Positions 43,679-53,503 of a DNA stretch of 61,869 nucleotides are shown here, one piece after another. Below the pieces are notes generated by a model. The model had not been told where the DNA came from. It did no database searches and was given only the letters and a program-made list of their open reading frames with translations. Both the position numbers and the translations under genes were made by a program. The DNA is from a virus: positions 1 to 61,869 of IMG/VR virus record IMGVR_UViG_3300021962_000105; one strand, written 5' to 3'. Within the stretch, counting starts at the first letter, position 1, and the number at the start of each line of letters is the position of its first letter.

Positions 43679-46600
43679 ATGGCAGCAGAAAAACTATTTG
43701 ACTATAATAGTTCGTTTGGGGTAATTAGAACCAACCCTAGATTGACGGGAAATCTAAAATTAACTTTAGATTCTACAGGGGGAATTTGGTTTAATTCGAT
43801 GGACGTCAGTCCCGAACTAAGCAATCAAAGGTATAAAAAATTTAGAATTACTGGCCAAAATCCATATGCAAAGGATGTTTATACATTCTTTGACGAGGGA
43901 AAAACTCCAAATGATGTGGTTTTCCAGGTTGGAACTTTTACCAATGGATCTACTCAAACCGCAGAGACTTTTAATCTACAATATGATTTCTTTTATGGAT
44001 CCGGGGCTTCGACTCTGGTAGATAGAAATTACGAGGAGAATTTTAAATATTTTCAGCCCCTTTGGATTAAAGATGTCCTTCCCGAATTTTTTGTAATCTT
44101 TAAAGTCCCACAGCCTTTAAGTTATCCCTACCCAACTAACGTAACTACAATAGTTAGAGGGACACAGTATAAAGTAATTCAAAACCCCGGATCTACTGAT
44201 CCGTTTATCGTTAAATATTGGAACCCAGAAACAAGTTCTTTCTCCAATTATGTAGATGGAGAATTTTTCTACGGAAATAGTATTTACAATACCTATACCA
44301 TAGTTCAAGGAAGTGGAGTAGTTACTGAGATGAGTGAGCTCAAGTACTACGACGAGGTCAATGATGTTGAGACTTATTTTAACACAAAAATACTCCCATA
44401 TGCTCAAGTAATTGCAACTTTTGATTTAAGATCAAATACCAATATTGGAGGATATATTAGATCTCTAGTTAATAATCCAGGTTTTAATCCTAACCCGATT
44501 ACGTTTACCCCCGAATCAAATGGGTTTACATATTTCAATGGGGTTAGTATAAATGAAGGAGTTTTAACTCAAAAAGGAGAACTTCTAAATTCCTACTACA
44601 CATCGGCGGAATCTAGTTCACAGATAGACTTTGAAGAGTATATGACTGATGGTTTCTCTCGTAATGGAATTATCTGTCCAAATCTACTGAACATGGAGTT
44701 CTTGTTCAATGATCCAGATTCTGATTTATATTCAATTAACAGATACATTGGATTCTATGTTTCTAGGAACGACCTTGGGGAATTTAAACTCAATGGGCAG
44801 TACTTTTGGGACAACAAAAACGATTCAGACAATCTAAATCTTCCCAAGCCTACTAGAAATAATCTTGGATACTACTATAATTCTAATAGAGCATTCCAAA
44901 GTAGTACTGGGGGAGTTAGACTTTATTATCAAGGAGCATCCGGATGGATGCCAGGATCTGCAGATGTTAACATTCTGGACCCTCAAAAGTTATATTACGT
45001 AACTGACAAGCTGGATAATTTTTATAGCCTTTCTAGATATGAAAATTACATTAAACCTGAATTCAACACAGTTGATGGAACTTGGGTGGACAACACTCCA
45101 GACTATCTAAAGTTCGGTCCATATAGACCAAATCTAAAAGATGTGACCAAGGCCTATTCGGTTTTTGACGGAACTCAATATGGGTATGTCAACATCATAA
45201 CTAACGGAGATCATGGGTATGATGATGGGTCCCTAGTTACCATTACTGGGTCTAGCGATCAAATAAATGGACCATGGAGGATAACAATTCCTTCCGGATC
45301 CACTGGAAATTCTTTTCAAATCCCAACCGTTCTTCAGGCAGGAACTGGAATAGTTACTGGAAGTACTGGTTATATTTCGGGTTCGACGGTAAACTATGTC
45401 AATCCTTCTGTTTATCCAACACAAGGAGCATCGGGAGGACTAATACAGGGAACTACCGGATCTTCTAATTACAAAACAGGATCTCTAGTTATCGGAGACA
45501 CCAAAGTTGATCTTCTTGACTTCACTGGACCAGACGAAAAAATTGGATCCTTTCTTGGAGAAATCACGGGAGAAAAGGGAAGAGCTTATTCTAACATTAC
45601 TTTTGTAAAGACTTTAGATCTCGACAAGCCAGTAACTTTTAAGATATTCTGGCCAAATGGATCTAGAGGTGGTCTAAATTCTAAATATGATTTAGTTATT
45701 TCTGGAGATTATTCAGGGACCCTTTCTGGATGGACTGCAGGATCCTACTATTCAACCGGAGACGAGTTTTATTTTAATTGGTCTCAAGGAACAACCCTTC
45801 AGTTTGCTCAGGCTTTCAATGGAGCAGTTTCTGACATCTCAACAGTTGTTTGGGATACTGGAGCTTCTCAGAATTTGGTTACCGGATCTGACTCCATCAT
45901 TAGAATTAAAAATCCGGGGGCTAAACAAAATTTACAGTATGCTATCTCAGTTTTCTCCGATTATTCAGATTTTGAAGCTAGATTCAGAGAAACTTGGAAC
46001 AATAAATCCTCATATGTGGTAGGAGAAATAGTAGTTTATGATAATAACTACTACGAAGCTACCAGTTCAATCCCTTTGAATCCGTATGGAACAAATCTTC
46101 CTCCCGGGGTATCCGACGACTGGATTCCTTACTATCCATTCTCTTACCCTGGATATGTCAATATAGGAGGAGTGGATGCTTCTCAAATCTCATATGTTCA
46201 AAATTTTGTTGGAGGAACAGACACTACGAAAAATAGAGTGGTATTTTCCCAAGACGAAGCAGGAAATGTTGTTCCCGGCAATTGGATTCAAGTAGAAAGT
46301 GGAAAGGGAATTACCGGAGGAATGTCTATGATTTCTTCGGTGACTAAGTTTGTAGATAAACCAATCTATGATAATGACCCTCTGTCCACAACAGGAACCG
46401 TTACAGGATTCAATGGATATCAGGAGTATTTAGTTGCGACACTTTCGGATTCTAATGCAGTCATAAGTCTAGGATCAAATTCTAGCTTCAATGTCTATAG
46501 CATGACTAATCTCTATTCTGGGGTCTTTAGCTTCTTCGACATGAAGACTATAGACTTTGATTTTTGGTCTTCTAACTACGGAATAACACCAACCCCTGAG

Positions 46601-49600
46601 TATCACAGATATTTCCAGCTAGTTCCGGATCAATCCGGACAGCTAAAAGATGGAATTAAATACTATGTTAGAAGTGGACAGATCCAAATAGAATCTGGAA
46701 CTATCAATCAAAGGACTATTAATCAAGGAGAAGTTTTTATTTGCTTATCTTCTTCTTCTTTTAAAGATCTTCTTCTGAATGGCAATCCCGCAATAGTTGC
46801 CCCTGCAGTATTTACTAGGTTGGGATACGTTACCGCTGCAAACTGGGGGTCCGGACCTATCTACAATTACGGAACACAAGTTCCTGCAGAGCAAGATCTA
46901 AATTCTTTTAACGGATTCTATGGAATTCAGAGTTTAGCACCCGAAGAAATTATTGATCCAAACATCAAAAGCACCCTATTTGAGTATGGTAAATTGGACA
47001 CCGAGTATCAGTATCTACAGGAGAACTATACAGTAACCAGAGCAAACAAGTCCAGGATAGTTCCATACATCAACAAGTGGGTTTATAACGGTGGAACAGA
47101 CTCCAGAGGAAATGCATATAGACTTAACGTTAGCCCTGCATTTACCCCTACTAACTTTTCACCCGGATTTCAACAGGACAAACCAAATCCCCAATATTTT
47201 ACTCACGAGTGGATGCTTCTGGAAGGTGTTCCCAGACAGTTCCCGCCGTCTTCGATTGTAGATCAGAACAGCTATCTTCCATCCAAAATGGATTTAGATA
47301 GAGCTAGGAATGCTTCTCCTTCGGAGTCTAATTATTTTGCATCTTATTTTACGGTAGATCCTCTATCTTATCCTGCACCTTATGCAATAAGAACTAATCA
47401 AGTTAAAGAATTCTTTACCCCTTTTAAATATAATCCAGGAACTGGATTTTATGATACCATCTTTAGAGGAGTTAAAATCTCATTGAAGAGAAGAAGTACT
47501 CTACCAAATCCACAGAACGATTTGGAAAAATATGTTCCAAACTACAGAGGATTCCAGGATTATAAATTTGCAGCTATTCTAAGGGTTGTTCCCGAAGATT
47601 CTAATACAATACAGGCTCCTGTTAGATATGAGATAATAGAAAACATAGCTCAAAAATCGATCCTGTTTGTTACCTATGCGGTGATAAAAGATTACCGAGC
47701 TCTTCCACTAGAATACACTGGATCAACTGGCGGAGATCCTTATTTAGATTATCTTCTAATGTATTCTCTTTCTAGTAAAAAGAAGACGACAGAGTTGGGT
47801 AAAGCTGCAATTCCTCCTTCGGGAGTTACCGGAGCTTCCGGACCTACTGGTTCTCCTCTTTACCAGATTGATGACATTAAGTTAAGTGCAGCTTTAGACC
47901 TTTCATTTAACTCTAATAGCAGCTGTAGCCCATATGCAAACGGACAGGCTTACATTATACCAAACCCAGAATACGATACCGATTTAAGGGAAGAAATTAA
48001 TCTTTTCTATCCGGTTGGATCTACTGGAAGTCTTTCTGCTACCGGAGCTTCTGGAACTTTCACTGCAATTGCAGGGTCGTCCTCTACCTCTTACTACCCG
48101 TGGCCGACAGGAAGATCCCAATATCTGGTTAATTTCGGACCAACAAATCCGACCAACTACTATTTTGAAATTCCGTTCGCTCCTTCTAATCCGGTTACTA
48201 GTATCCCTCTGGCTTCTAGAGGTGCATACGAGAACAGACCTGTTACTCAATTGGGAGGGGGAGAGAACTACTTCAACTTTATTTCAAAGAGACTTTCCCT
48301 TTCTTACATAGCAGATAAGGTAAATACGAACAGTCCCTACATCGAATACATCACATACAACTATAGCACAGAGACCGGAGCTACTGTATCCACACCAGAT
48401 TATTTTGAATTAGACTTTCTTCAGCCTTCTGCAGTCTACAAACCAACCGGGCTATATCCAATAAAGAGCTACGCTGGGCCACAAACACTAGGTCAAAATC
48501 AGCCTACTGGATACGAGATCGTTAACAATGGTTCCAGCTCTTCAGCTGACATGCTAAGATACATGGGAGGATATGAACCCATATTTGATAAGGTTATCAT
48601 GTTCAAAAACGATAAGACTGATACAATCCCAGGAGCTACCGGATTTGACCTGTCATATAGAAACTGCACATTCGCACCAGAAAAAACCGGATTTGGTGTG
48701 ATTTCAAATCTTAGCTACACTAAAGTTTCTCTAGGAAAGAACATTCTAAACATCTCCAATAATGCAGTCCCTACCGGGAGAGCTAGTATTGGAGGGTCTC
48801 CTCTTGATGTTGTGTCCTCTTCAGGAACCACAGTTGCTGCACAAGCGGCTGTATATCCTTTGATAGGACAAACACCTATTGCAATTAAAGACTTCTCGAT
48901 CTTCCAGTCAACCTGGGATCCTGGATACTACAACTTATACACTGCTTCGACCCAGCAGACACCGGTTGCTGGAACCAGATCTATGACAGAATTGAAAACC
49001 TTCATGGGATCTAAGATGATGCAAACCCCAGGACAGATCAGCAATTATACCTTTATTACCCTCCAGATTTCCAGAGATGAAGGGGTAGTCGATCCGCAGG
49101 TTATCAATGCACAAGCTCAAGTTGCAACTTCAACTATTCAGTCGATGACTCCTGCTCAGTCCAATACTGGAATTGGTCAGTTAGGTCCAGCTTTATCCGG
49201 AGTAGATCTTTCTAAGCTGGACGAGAGCATCTATCCTGATATTGAGGTATTCTGGCAGTTAGAATCTATTTCTAATAAAGTTTATGGAGTAATTAGACTG
49301 GACAGAATTCTGAGAAGATACCTTTTAAATTCTGGGATAGATAAAGTCTTTGTTGAAAACATGATTACCGAATATGGTGTTGGTAATCCTAACGACATTC
49401 AAGATGATGTTAGATCTTACGTCGAACAAAACGTAGTTCCTATCTTCGAGGGTAAGCAGTTAGATTTATTAGTTTTAAAGAGCGGAAATCCTCTGACAGA
49501 TACCCAAAGATTGGTAAGGGGAGATTTGATAAACCCGGATAAAATTAAGTATGGTTATGTCCCAGAACCTAATTTTACTCTAACCCAAAGAACAGATTTA

Positions 49601-49678
49601 ACCTACTCATTTGAATATTATCTAGACCCAAATCAAAACTACTCTCTGACGTTTAATTTTATTACTGGAAAAATATAA
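43679..49678 (+). CDS. Giant tail/baseplate structural protein
   Basis: At 1999 residues this is the longest gene of the window. The N-terminus (YNSSFGVIRTNPRLTGNLKL) and much of the chain are beta-rich with Tyr/Asn/Pro-heavy linkers. Residues about 500-548 carry HGYDDGSLVTITGSSDQING and GNSFQIPTV, the module shared with the wedge protein at 26435. Near the C-terminus is a helix (EYGVGNPNDIQDDVRSYVEQ) followed by a polar end. The leader holds GGAGGGGGGAGA about 20 bases upstream of the ATG. It is probably a fibre or peripheral baseplate protein. Confidence 0.62.
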   Translation: MAAEKLFDYNSSFGVIRTNPRLTGNLKLTLDSTGGIWFNSMDVSPELSNQRYKKFRITGQNPYAKDVYTFFDEGKTPNDVVFQVGTFTNGSTQTAETFNLQYDFFYGSGASTLVDRNYEENFKYFQPLWIKDVLPEFFVIFKVPQPLSYPYPTNVTTIVRGTQYKVIQNPGSTDPFIVKYWNPETSSFSNYVDGEFFYGNSIYNTYTIVQGSGVVTEMSELKYYDEVNDVETYFNTKILPYAQVIATFDLRSNTNIGGYIRSLVNNPGFNPNPITFTPESNGFTYFNGVSINEGVLTQKGELLNSYYTSAESSSQIDFEEYMTDGFSRNGIICPNLLNMEFLFNDPDSDLYSINRYIGFYVSRNDLGEFKLNGQYFWDNKNDSDNLNLPKPTRNNLGYYYNSNRAFQSSTGGVRLYYQGASGWMPGSADVNILDPQKLYYVTDKLDNFYSLSRYENYIKPEFNTVDGTWVDNTPDYLKFGPYRPNLKDVTKAYSVFDGTQYGYVNIITNGDHGYDDGSLVTITGSSDQINGPWRITIPSGSTGNSFQIPTVLQAGTGIVTGSTGYISGSTVNYVNPSVYPTQGASGGLIQGTTGSSNYKTGSLVIGDTKVDLLDFTGPDEKIGSFLGEITGEKGRAYSNITFVKTLDLDKPVTFKIFWPNGSRGGLNSKYDLVISGDYSGTLSGWTAGSYYSTGDEFYFNWSQGTTLQFAQAFNGAVSDISTVVWDTGASQNLVTGSDSIIRIKNPGAKQNLQYAISVFSDYSDFEARFRETWNNKSSYVVGEIVVYDNNYYEATSSIPLNPYGTNLPPGVSDDWIPYYPFSYPGYVNIGGVDASQISYVQNFVGGTDTTKNRVVFSQDEAGNVVPGNWIQVESGKGITGGMSMISSVTKFVDKPIYDNDPLSTTGTVTGFNGYQEYLVATLSDSNAVISLGSNSSFNVYSMTNLYSGVFSFFDMKTIDFDFWSSNYGITPTPEYHRYFQLVPDQSGQLKDGIKYYVRSGQIQIESGTINQRTINQGEVFICLSSSSFKDLLLNGNPAIVAPAVFTRLGYVTAANWGSGPIYNYGTQVPAEQDLNSFNGFYGIQSLAPEEIIDPNIKSTLFEYGKLDTEYQYLQENYTVTRANKSRIVPYINKWVYNGGTDSRGNAYRLNVSPAFTPTNFSPGFQQDKPNPQYFTHEWMLLEGVPRQFPPSSIVDQNSYLPSKMDLDRARNASPSESNYFASYFTVDPLSYPAPYAIRTNQVKEFFTPFKYNPGTGFYDTIFRGVKISLKRRSTLPNPQNDLEKYVPNYRGFQDYKFAAILRVVPEDSNTIQAPVRYEIIENIAQKSILFVTYAVIKDYRALPLEYTGSTGGDPYLDYLLMYSLSSKKKTTELGKAAIPPSGVTGASGPTGSPLYQIDDIKLSAALDLSFNSNSSCSPYANGQAYIIPNPEYDTDLREEINLFYPVGSTGSLSATGASGTFTAIAGSSSTSYYPWPTGRSQYLVNFGPTNPTNYYFEIPFAPSNPVTSIPLASRGAYENRPVTQLGGGENYFNFISKRLSLSYIADKVNTNSPYIEYITYNYSTETGATVSTPDYFELDFLQPSAVYKPTGLYPIKSYAGPQTLGQNQPTGYEIVNNGSSSSADMLRYMGGYEPIFDKVIMFKNDKTDTIPGATGFDLSYRNCTFAPEKTGFGVISNLSYTKVSLGKNILNISNNAVPTGRASIGGSPLDVVSSSGTTVAAQAAVYPLIGQTPIAIKDFSIFQSTWDPGYYNLYTASTQQTPVAGTRSMTELKTFMGSKMMQTPGQISNYTFITLQISRDEGVVDPQVINAQAQVATSTIQSMTPAQSNTGIGQLGPALSGVDLSKLDESIYPDIEVFWQLESISNKVYGVIRLDRILRRYLLNSGIDKVFVENMITEYGVGNPNDIQDDVRSYVEQNVVPIFEGKQLDLLVLKSGNPLTDTQRLVRGDLINPDKIKYGYVPEPNFTLTQRTDLTYSFEYYLDPNQNYSLTFNFITGKI

Positions 49679-49693
49679 GGTCTTATAGGTTAG

Positions 49694-49701
49694 AATATAT
49701 A
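49694..49701 (+). promoter_or_regulatory. Putative promoter (AATATATA)
   Basis: GAATATATAAAG lies 16 bases before the ATG at 49718. The variant has A instead of G at the first position, like the two minus-strand elements. Confidence 0.45.
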
Positions 49702-49717
49702 AAGAAAGAAAAATCAG

Positions 49718-51190
49718 ATGCCCAATTTAACTATTATAAATCTAAATCCAGGAGATACCCAGGAGGTTTTGGTTAATAAAATAAATCAGAACTTCGGGTC
49801 AATTGTTGCCAGTGGAGGAGGACCTCAGGGTCAAGAAGGATCTCAGGGAGATCAAGGACCAATCGGACCAATCGGACCCAAAGGAGATCAAGGAGTTCCC
49901 GGAACGAGAGGAACTAGATGGTTTATTTCTCTAACTGAACCTTTAGGAGGAACTGCTGGAGTTGGGATAGTTTATGGAGACTATTGGGTAGACACTTCTG
50001 CAGACAATGAGGTTTACACCTACGCTACAGGAGGATGGACAGCAACCGGGGATTCCCTTCAGGCATCAGACGTATTTACAACTCTAACTGGAATCATTGG
50101 CCCAGGATCCGTGACAACAAAAAATGCAATCGTTCAATCCTCTGCAACACCAGGGAGTAATACGTTTGTCTTTAGCGACGACACTTCTAGTCCAACAAGC
50201 GCGAATCCAACATATTCTAAATTTTTAATCTCTACCAATGCATCGAATGGATTTCCTATTCTGGAATTTGGAAAGAGTAACTCTCCAAATATAGGAACCC
50301 CAGCGGACTATAACAGGCACCCGTTTTTTCAATGGAAAAATCCTTCTGGAAATGATTATGGCCTAAGATTTGTAGTTCCCGGAGATCTATTAGATATAGT
50401 ATCCGGAGGAAATTTAAACATCCAAAGCACAACAGGAAACGTTAATTTCAGCGGAGTAACCACAACTCTTAGTGCTACTACTTCCATCTCTCTTACCTCT
50501 GTTGGAACATTCAATATTAACTCTGGCAGCTCTAACCTTTTAATCTCGTCAAACCAATTTTCTCTAAGTGCAAACTCTGCATTCTTTAATGTCCCCGTTA
50601 CAGTATCCGGAGCATTCGGAGGAAGCTACATGTATTCATTCTCGAATACCTCTACAGGCGGGGGACTATATGTTAATTTGGTTGGATCGGCTTCGAGCAG
50701 TAGATTCCTTGCAAATTTCTTAGTATCTGGAACAAGTAAATTCTACGTTAGATCTGACGGCAAGGTTAAATTTGACAAAACAAATTTTGCTTATTCGACT
50801 TATACGGCATCGAGTCCAACGTACACAATTTCTGGAAAAAATTACTATATAATAGGGTCTAACGTTTTGACCAACGGAAACCGGGTAGTTGTGAACTTAA
50901 CGGGAGGAACCGGTGGAATTGGAGTTGGGATTCCTTTGAATTCTGGATCCACTGGACTTTCCGATTATCTTTCAGTTGGGGAGTCTATAAGCATGAGTAT
51001 ATTTAGCTCTGCTTCTTCTAGCTCTGGATGGATATCCGGTATTTCATACAGCATCGGTGGAACTGCCAGCTCAGGAAATGCTAACTTTACCGCAACCCCA
51101 GTAGTCAATGCGACGGTATTAAAAACCGGAGCTAGCAACTGGCTAATTTACTACGACACAGCGTCTGTCTCTGGGATATTTACTGTTTAA
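49718..51190 (+). CDS. Collagen-like tail fibre
   Basis: This 490-residue protein has an N-terminal helix with INLNPGDTQEVLVNKINQNF, then exactly ten GXY triplets (residues 35-64), then TRWFISLTEP and a beta head. Later parts are repetitive beta (LSATTSISLTSVGTFNINSG), as in trimeric fibres. Its layout is copied in the next gene. A trimeric fibre reaching outward from the baseplate is the likely role. Confidence 0.75.
   Translation: MPNLTIINLNPGDTQEVLVNKINQNFGSIVASGGGPQGQEGSQGDQGPIGPIGPKGDQGVPGTRGTRWFISLTEPLGGTAGVGIVYGDYWVDTSADNEVYTYATGGWTATGDSLQASDVFTTLTGIIGPGSVTTKNAIVQSSATPGSNTFVFSDDTSSPTSANPTYSKFLISTNASNGFPILEFGKSNSPNIGTPADYNRHPFFQWKNPSGNDYGLRFVVPGDLLDIVSGGNLNIQSTTGNVNFSGVTTTLSATTSISLTSVGTFNINSGSSNLLISSNQFSLSANSAFFNVPVTVSGAFGGSYMYSFSNTSTGGGLYVNLVGSASSSRFLANFLVSGTSKFYVRSDGKVKFDKTNFAYSTYTASSPTYTISGKNYYIIGSNVLTNGNRVVVNLTGGTGGIGVGIPLNSGSTGLSDYLSVGESISMSIFSSASSSSGWISGISYSIGGTASSGNANFTATPVVNATVLKTGASNWLIYYDTASVSGIFTV
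49820..49912 (+). repeat. Collagen-like GXY repeat (10 triplets)
   Basis: Ten successive triplets from GPQ to GTR are followed by a glycine. The repeat probably forms a short triple helix in the fibre trimer. Another ten-triplet repeat lies at 51301 in the paralogue. Confidence 0.95.
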
Positions 51191-53220
51191 TGACTAGCAA
51201 TATGAGTTTTAATACAAATTACATACTGCCAGGAGACGATAAGAACCAAATTATAGGAAAGGTTAATTACAACTTTTCTCAAGTACTTTCTAATGCGGTT
51301 GGACTACCTGGCCAATCCGGAGTTTTGGGTGCAACCGGAATAATTGGACAGGTCGGGAAAGATGGATCTACTGGACCTACTGGTTCTAGAGCTAATAAAT
51401 GGTACTTTCAACAAACCCCACCTTTTGGTAATATTCCATATACGGAAGCTCCTCTGATAAATTATGACGTCTGGGTGGATACTTCACCAGGATCCACCGG
51501 AGGGCCAAACCGAATTTATCAGTATAAAGACAATTACACTCTAGGAGAATATCCGTTCTGGATAGACACCCTTTCTAATTTTGCAATTGATAGCAACTTT
51601 ACTCTGATCCAAGGGGTTTCTGGCCCTGGAGAAGTAACGGAGAAAAATGCTATAGTAATAGGGGCAACTTCTCCTTCTTCGGCTACCTTTGTTTTTACAG
51701 ATAGAGATGTTACCACTGCAAATGCAAACCCAAGATATTCCAAGATTTTAATTGAGAATGATGCTTCAATTACTGCTTCTCTCCCTTTATTTTCATTGGG
51801 TAAAACCTTTTATTCTGAATCAGATTTGCCTTCCTTTTTCTGGCAGAACACAGGAGATAACTACGACATTAAATTTTCTTCTGGTGGAGAAATCACCATC
51901 CAATCTCAAGCAACTGGATCATACTCTTCTACAGGGGGAACTGCTAGCTTAGTTGCTAGTGGAATCAACTGGAACTCTTTTACTACGGGTTCTCTAGAAG
52001 GACCTTCTGGAATTTCTATTAATGCAAATACTCTTGGATTTACAAGTTTAAATGCACTTCTACAGACGGGTGGACTTTCTCTTTCTAACATGGACTCGGG
52101 AATGGGAGCAACTTCATATGGAAGCGACTATGCTCTGTCCATCAACGGAGCTCTTCTTGACGGCCAAACCGGACTAAGAACAGTTTTAGAGTATTCTGGA
52201 TTCTATGGGGGAAGCATTAGAAATTCCCTAGCTTTAGGTGTTTCTGGAGGAAATTTATTCACAGTAGGAAACAGCCCATCTGCAAGTCAAATTGCTGCTA
52301 CGTATCCCGCTTTATCTATAGGATATACTGGTTCTACTGGAGTGAGTGGGGGAACCGGTGCAAATATAGTCAAGTCTTATCAATCTATCACTAGTTCTGC
52401 ATCTTCTAAATCCCTATTTAATGGGCTTAATTTAAACAATTATATTCAGATAATCCCTTCCAGCGACGTAATTGTCGTGAACGCAGTTCCAACTGGACCA
52501 ATTAACTCAGACGGGAGAAGTGGCAGAATCTGGCTGCTACTTACCGGGATCGACTCCTATATCGAAGCTGAAAACGCTTCATGCATAGATATTTTTCTAA
52601 ATGGAGAAACCTGTATAGGTGGGGTTTCCATCCCGACCAATTTTTCTTTTTCCCCTAGCGATTTTTACATCGGGGACTCTGGAGCTACTAACCCAGGACC
52701 AACTGGTGGATGTCGACACGTTAGAATTAATTTCTTTGGGTCAGCTTTCCCTACAACCGTTAACACCAGCGGAAATAAATTTTTCTATATAGAATCATTT
52801 TCTTCTGGGTATAATTCCTCAGCTCAACTCCCATATTATTATTCTAGCTTAGGTGGAACTCAGTTAACTGTAATATGTACAGAACTATACAGACAAGGGT
52901 TTATGCCTAATGAAATAAGAGAAGCGGACGAAGAATTTGGAAGAATAATTTCTGCAACAAGTCCGGAGACCATGGTCGGATATCATTATTGGGCTATTCC
53001 GATAGTTGGTCTGATGAAGAAATCCAGTTTATTCTCAAAGATTGTTTGGTTTGTTGCTAAACCTTGGGCTTATCAAATGGCATACGAAATGGGAGCCATC
53101 GATAAGGGAAATCTAGCAGGAAAAATTCTTATGAGATTTGGAATTTTCATTTCTAAAGCAATCGGAAAAATTATAACCCTTAAAAATCCCGGAAAATTGA
53201 ATAAATTAGCTAATTTTTAG
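51190..53220 (+). CDS. Collagen-like tail fibre, paralogue of the upstream gene
   Basis: This 676-residue protein begins within the previous stop (one-base overlap, TAATG). Its start (ILPGDDKNQIIGKVNYNFSQ), ten GXY triplets (residues 38-67) and the following NKWYFQQTPP match the upstream protein, as do VSGPGEVTEKNAIVIGA against IIGPGSVTTKNAIVQSS. So the two arose by duplication. It also has a 75-residue C-terminal helical and basic tail (MKKSSLFSKIVWFVAKPWAY; IFISKAIGKIITLKNPGK) with two hydrophobic stretches, absent in the paralogue. Confidence 0.75.
   Translation: MTSNMSFNTNYILPGDDKNQIIGKVNYNFSQVLSNAVGLPGQSGVLGATGIIGQVGKDGSTGPTGSRANKWYFQQTPPFGNIPYTEAPLINYDVWVDTSPGSTGGPNRIYQYKDNYTLGEYPFWIDTLSNFAIDSNFTLIQGVSGPGEVTEKNAIVIGATSPSSATFVFTDRDVTTANANPRYSKILIENDASITASLPLFSLGKTFYSESDLPSFFWQNTGDNYDIKFSSGGEITIQSQATGSYSSTGGTASLVASGINWNSFTTGSLEGPSGISINANTLGFTSLNALLQTGGLSLSNMDSGMGATSYGSDYALSINGALLDGQTGLRTVLEYSGFYGGSIRNSLALGVSGGNLFTVGNSPSASQIAATYPALSIGYTGSTGVSGGTGANIVKSYQSITSSASSKSLFNGLNLNNYIQIIPSSDVIVVNAVPTGPINSDGRSGRIWLLLTGIDSYIEAENASCIDIFLNGETCIGGVSIPTNFSFSPSDFYIGDSGATNPGPTGGCRHVRINFFGSAFPTTVNTSGNKFFYIESFSSGYNSSAQLPYYYSSLGGTQLTVICTELYRQGFMPNEIREADEEFGRIISATSPETMVGYHYWAIPIVGLMKKSSLFSKIVWFVAKPWAYQMAYEMGAIDKGNLAGKILMRFGIFISKAIGKIITLKNPGKLNKLANF
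51301..51390 (+). repeat. Collagen-like GXY repeat (10 triplets)
   Basis: Ten triplets from GLP to GSR are less proline-rich than in the paralogue at 49820 but equal in number and position in the protein. Confidence 0.93.
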
Positions 53221-53242
53221 CTATAAAGAAAAACAGATAAAT

Positions 53243-53503
53243 ATGGAGAAAAATTTAACTATCAAAGAGGAAAAGAGAGCAAGAAATCTAAAGACTAAAT
53301 TCACCGATGTTCATGCTCAAATTCAAGGAGTTCAGATTGAAATTGAAATGATGAACAAAAGAGCAGAAGGTCTCATCAAACAGCTAAATGAGCTAAGAGA
53401 CGAGGAGATAGAATTCGTCAAAGATCTTGAATCTAAATACGGGCCAGGAAAGTTGAATCCTTTCACATTAATATACGATACTAAAGAAAATGAAGAATCT
53501 TAA
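53243..53503 (+). CDS. Small coiled-coil protein
   Basis: This 86-residue charged helical protein (EKRARNLKTKFTDVHAQIQG; MMNKRAEGLIKQLNELRDEE) overlaps the next gene by 14 bases, so the two are probably coupled. The only non-helical part is the C-terminal GPGKLNPFTLIYDT. It may be a chaperone or partner of the membrane-anchored protein that follows. No family recognised. Confidence 0.62.
   Translation: MEKNLTIKEEKRARNLKTKFTDVHAQIQGVQIEIEMMNKRAEGLIKQLNELRDEEIEFVKDLESKYGPGKLNPFTLIYDTKENEES

Noticed and set aside
47984-48311. Overlapping frames inside the 1999-codon gene
   Set aside because: Ser/Arg/Thr-rich shadow translations without their own leaders.
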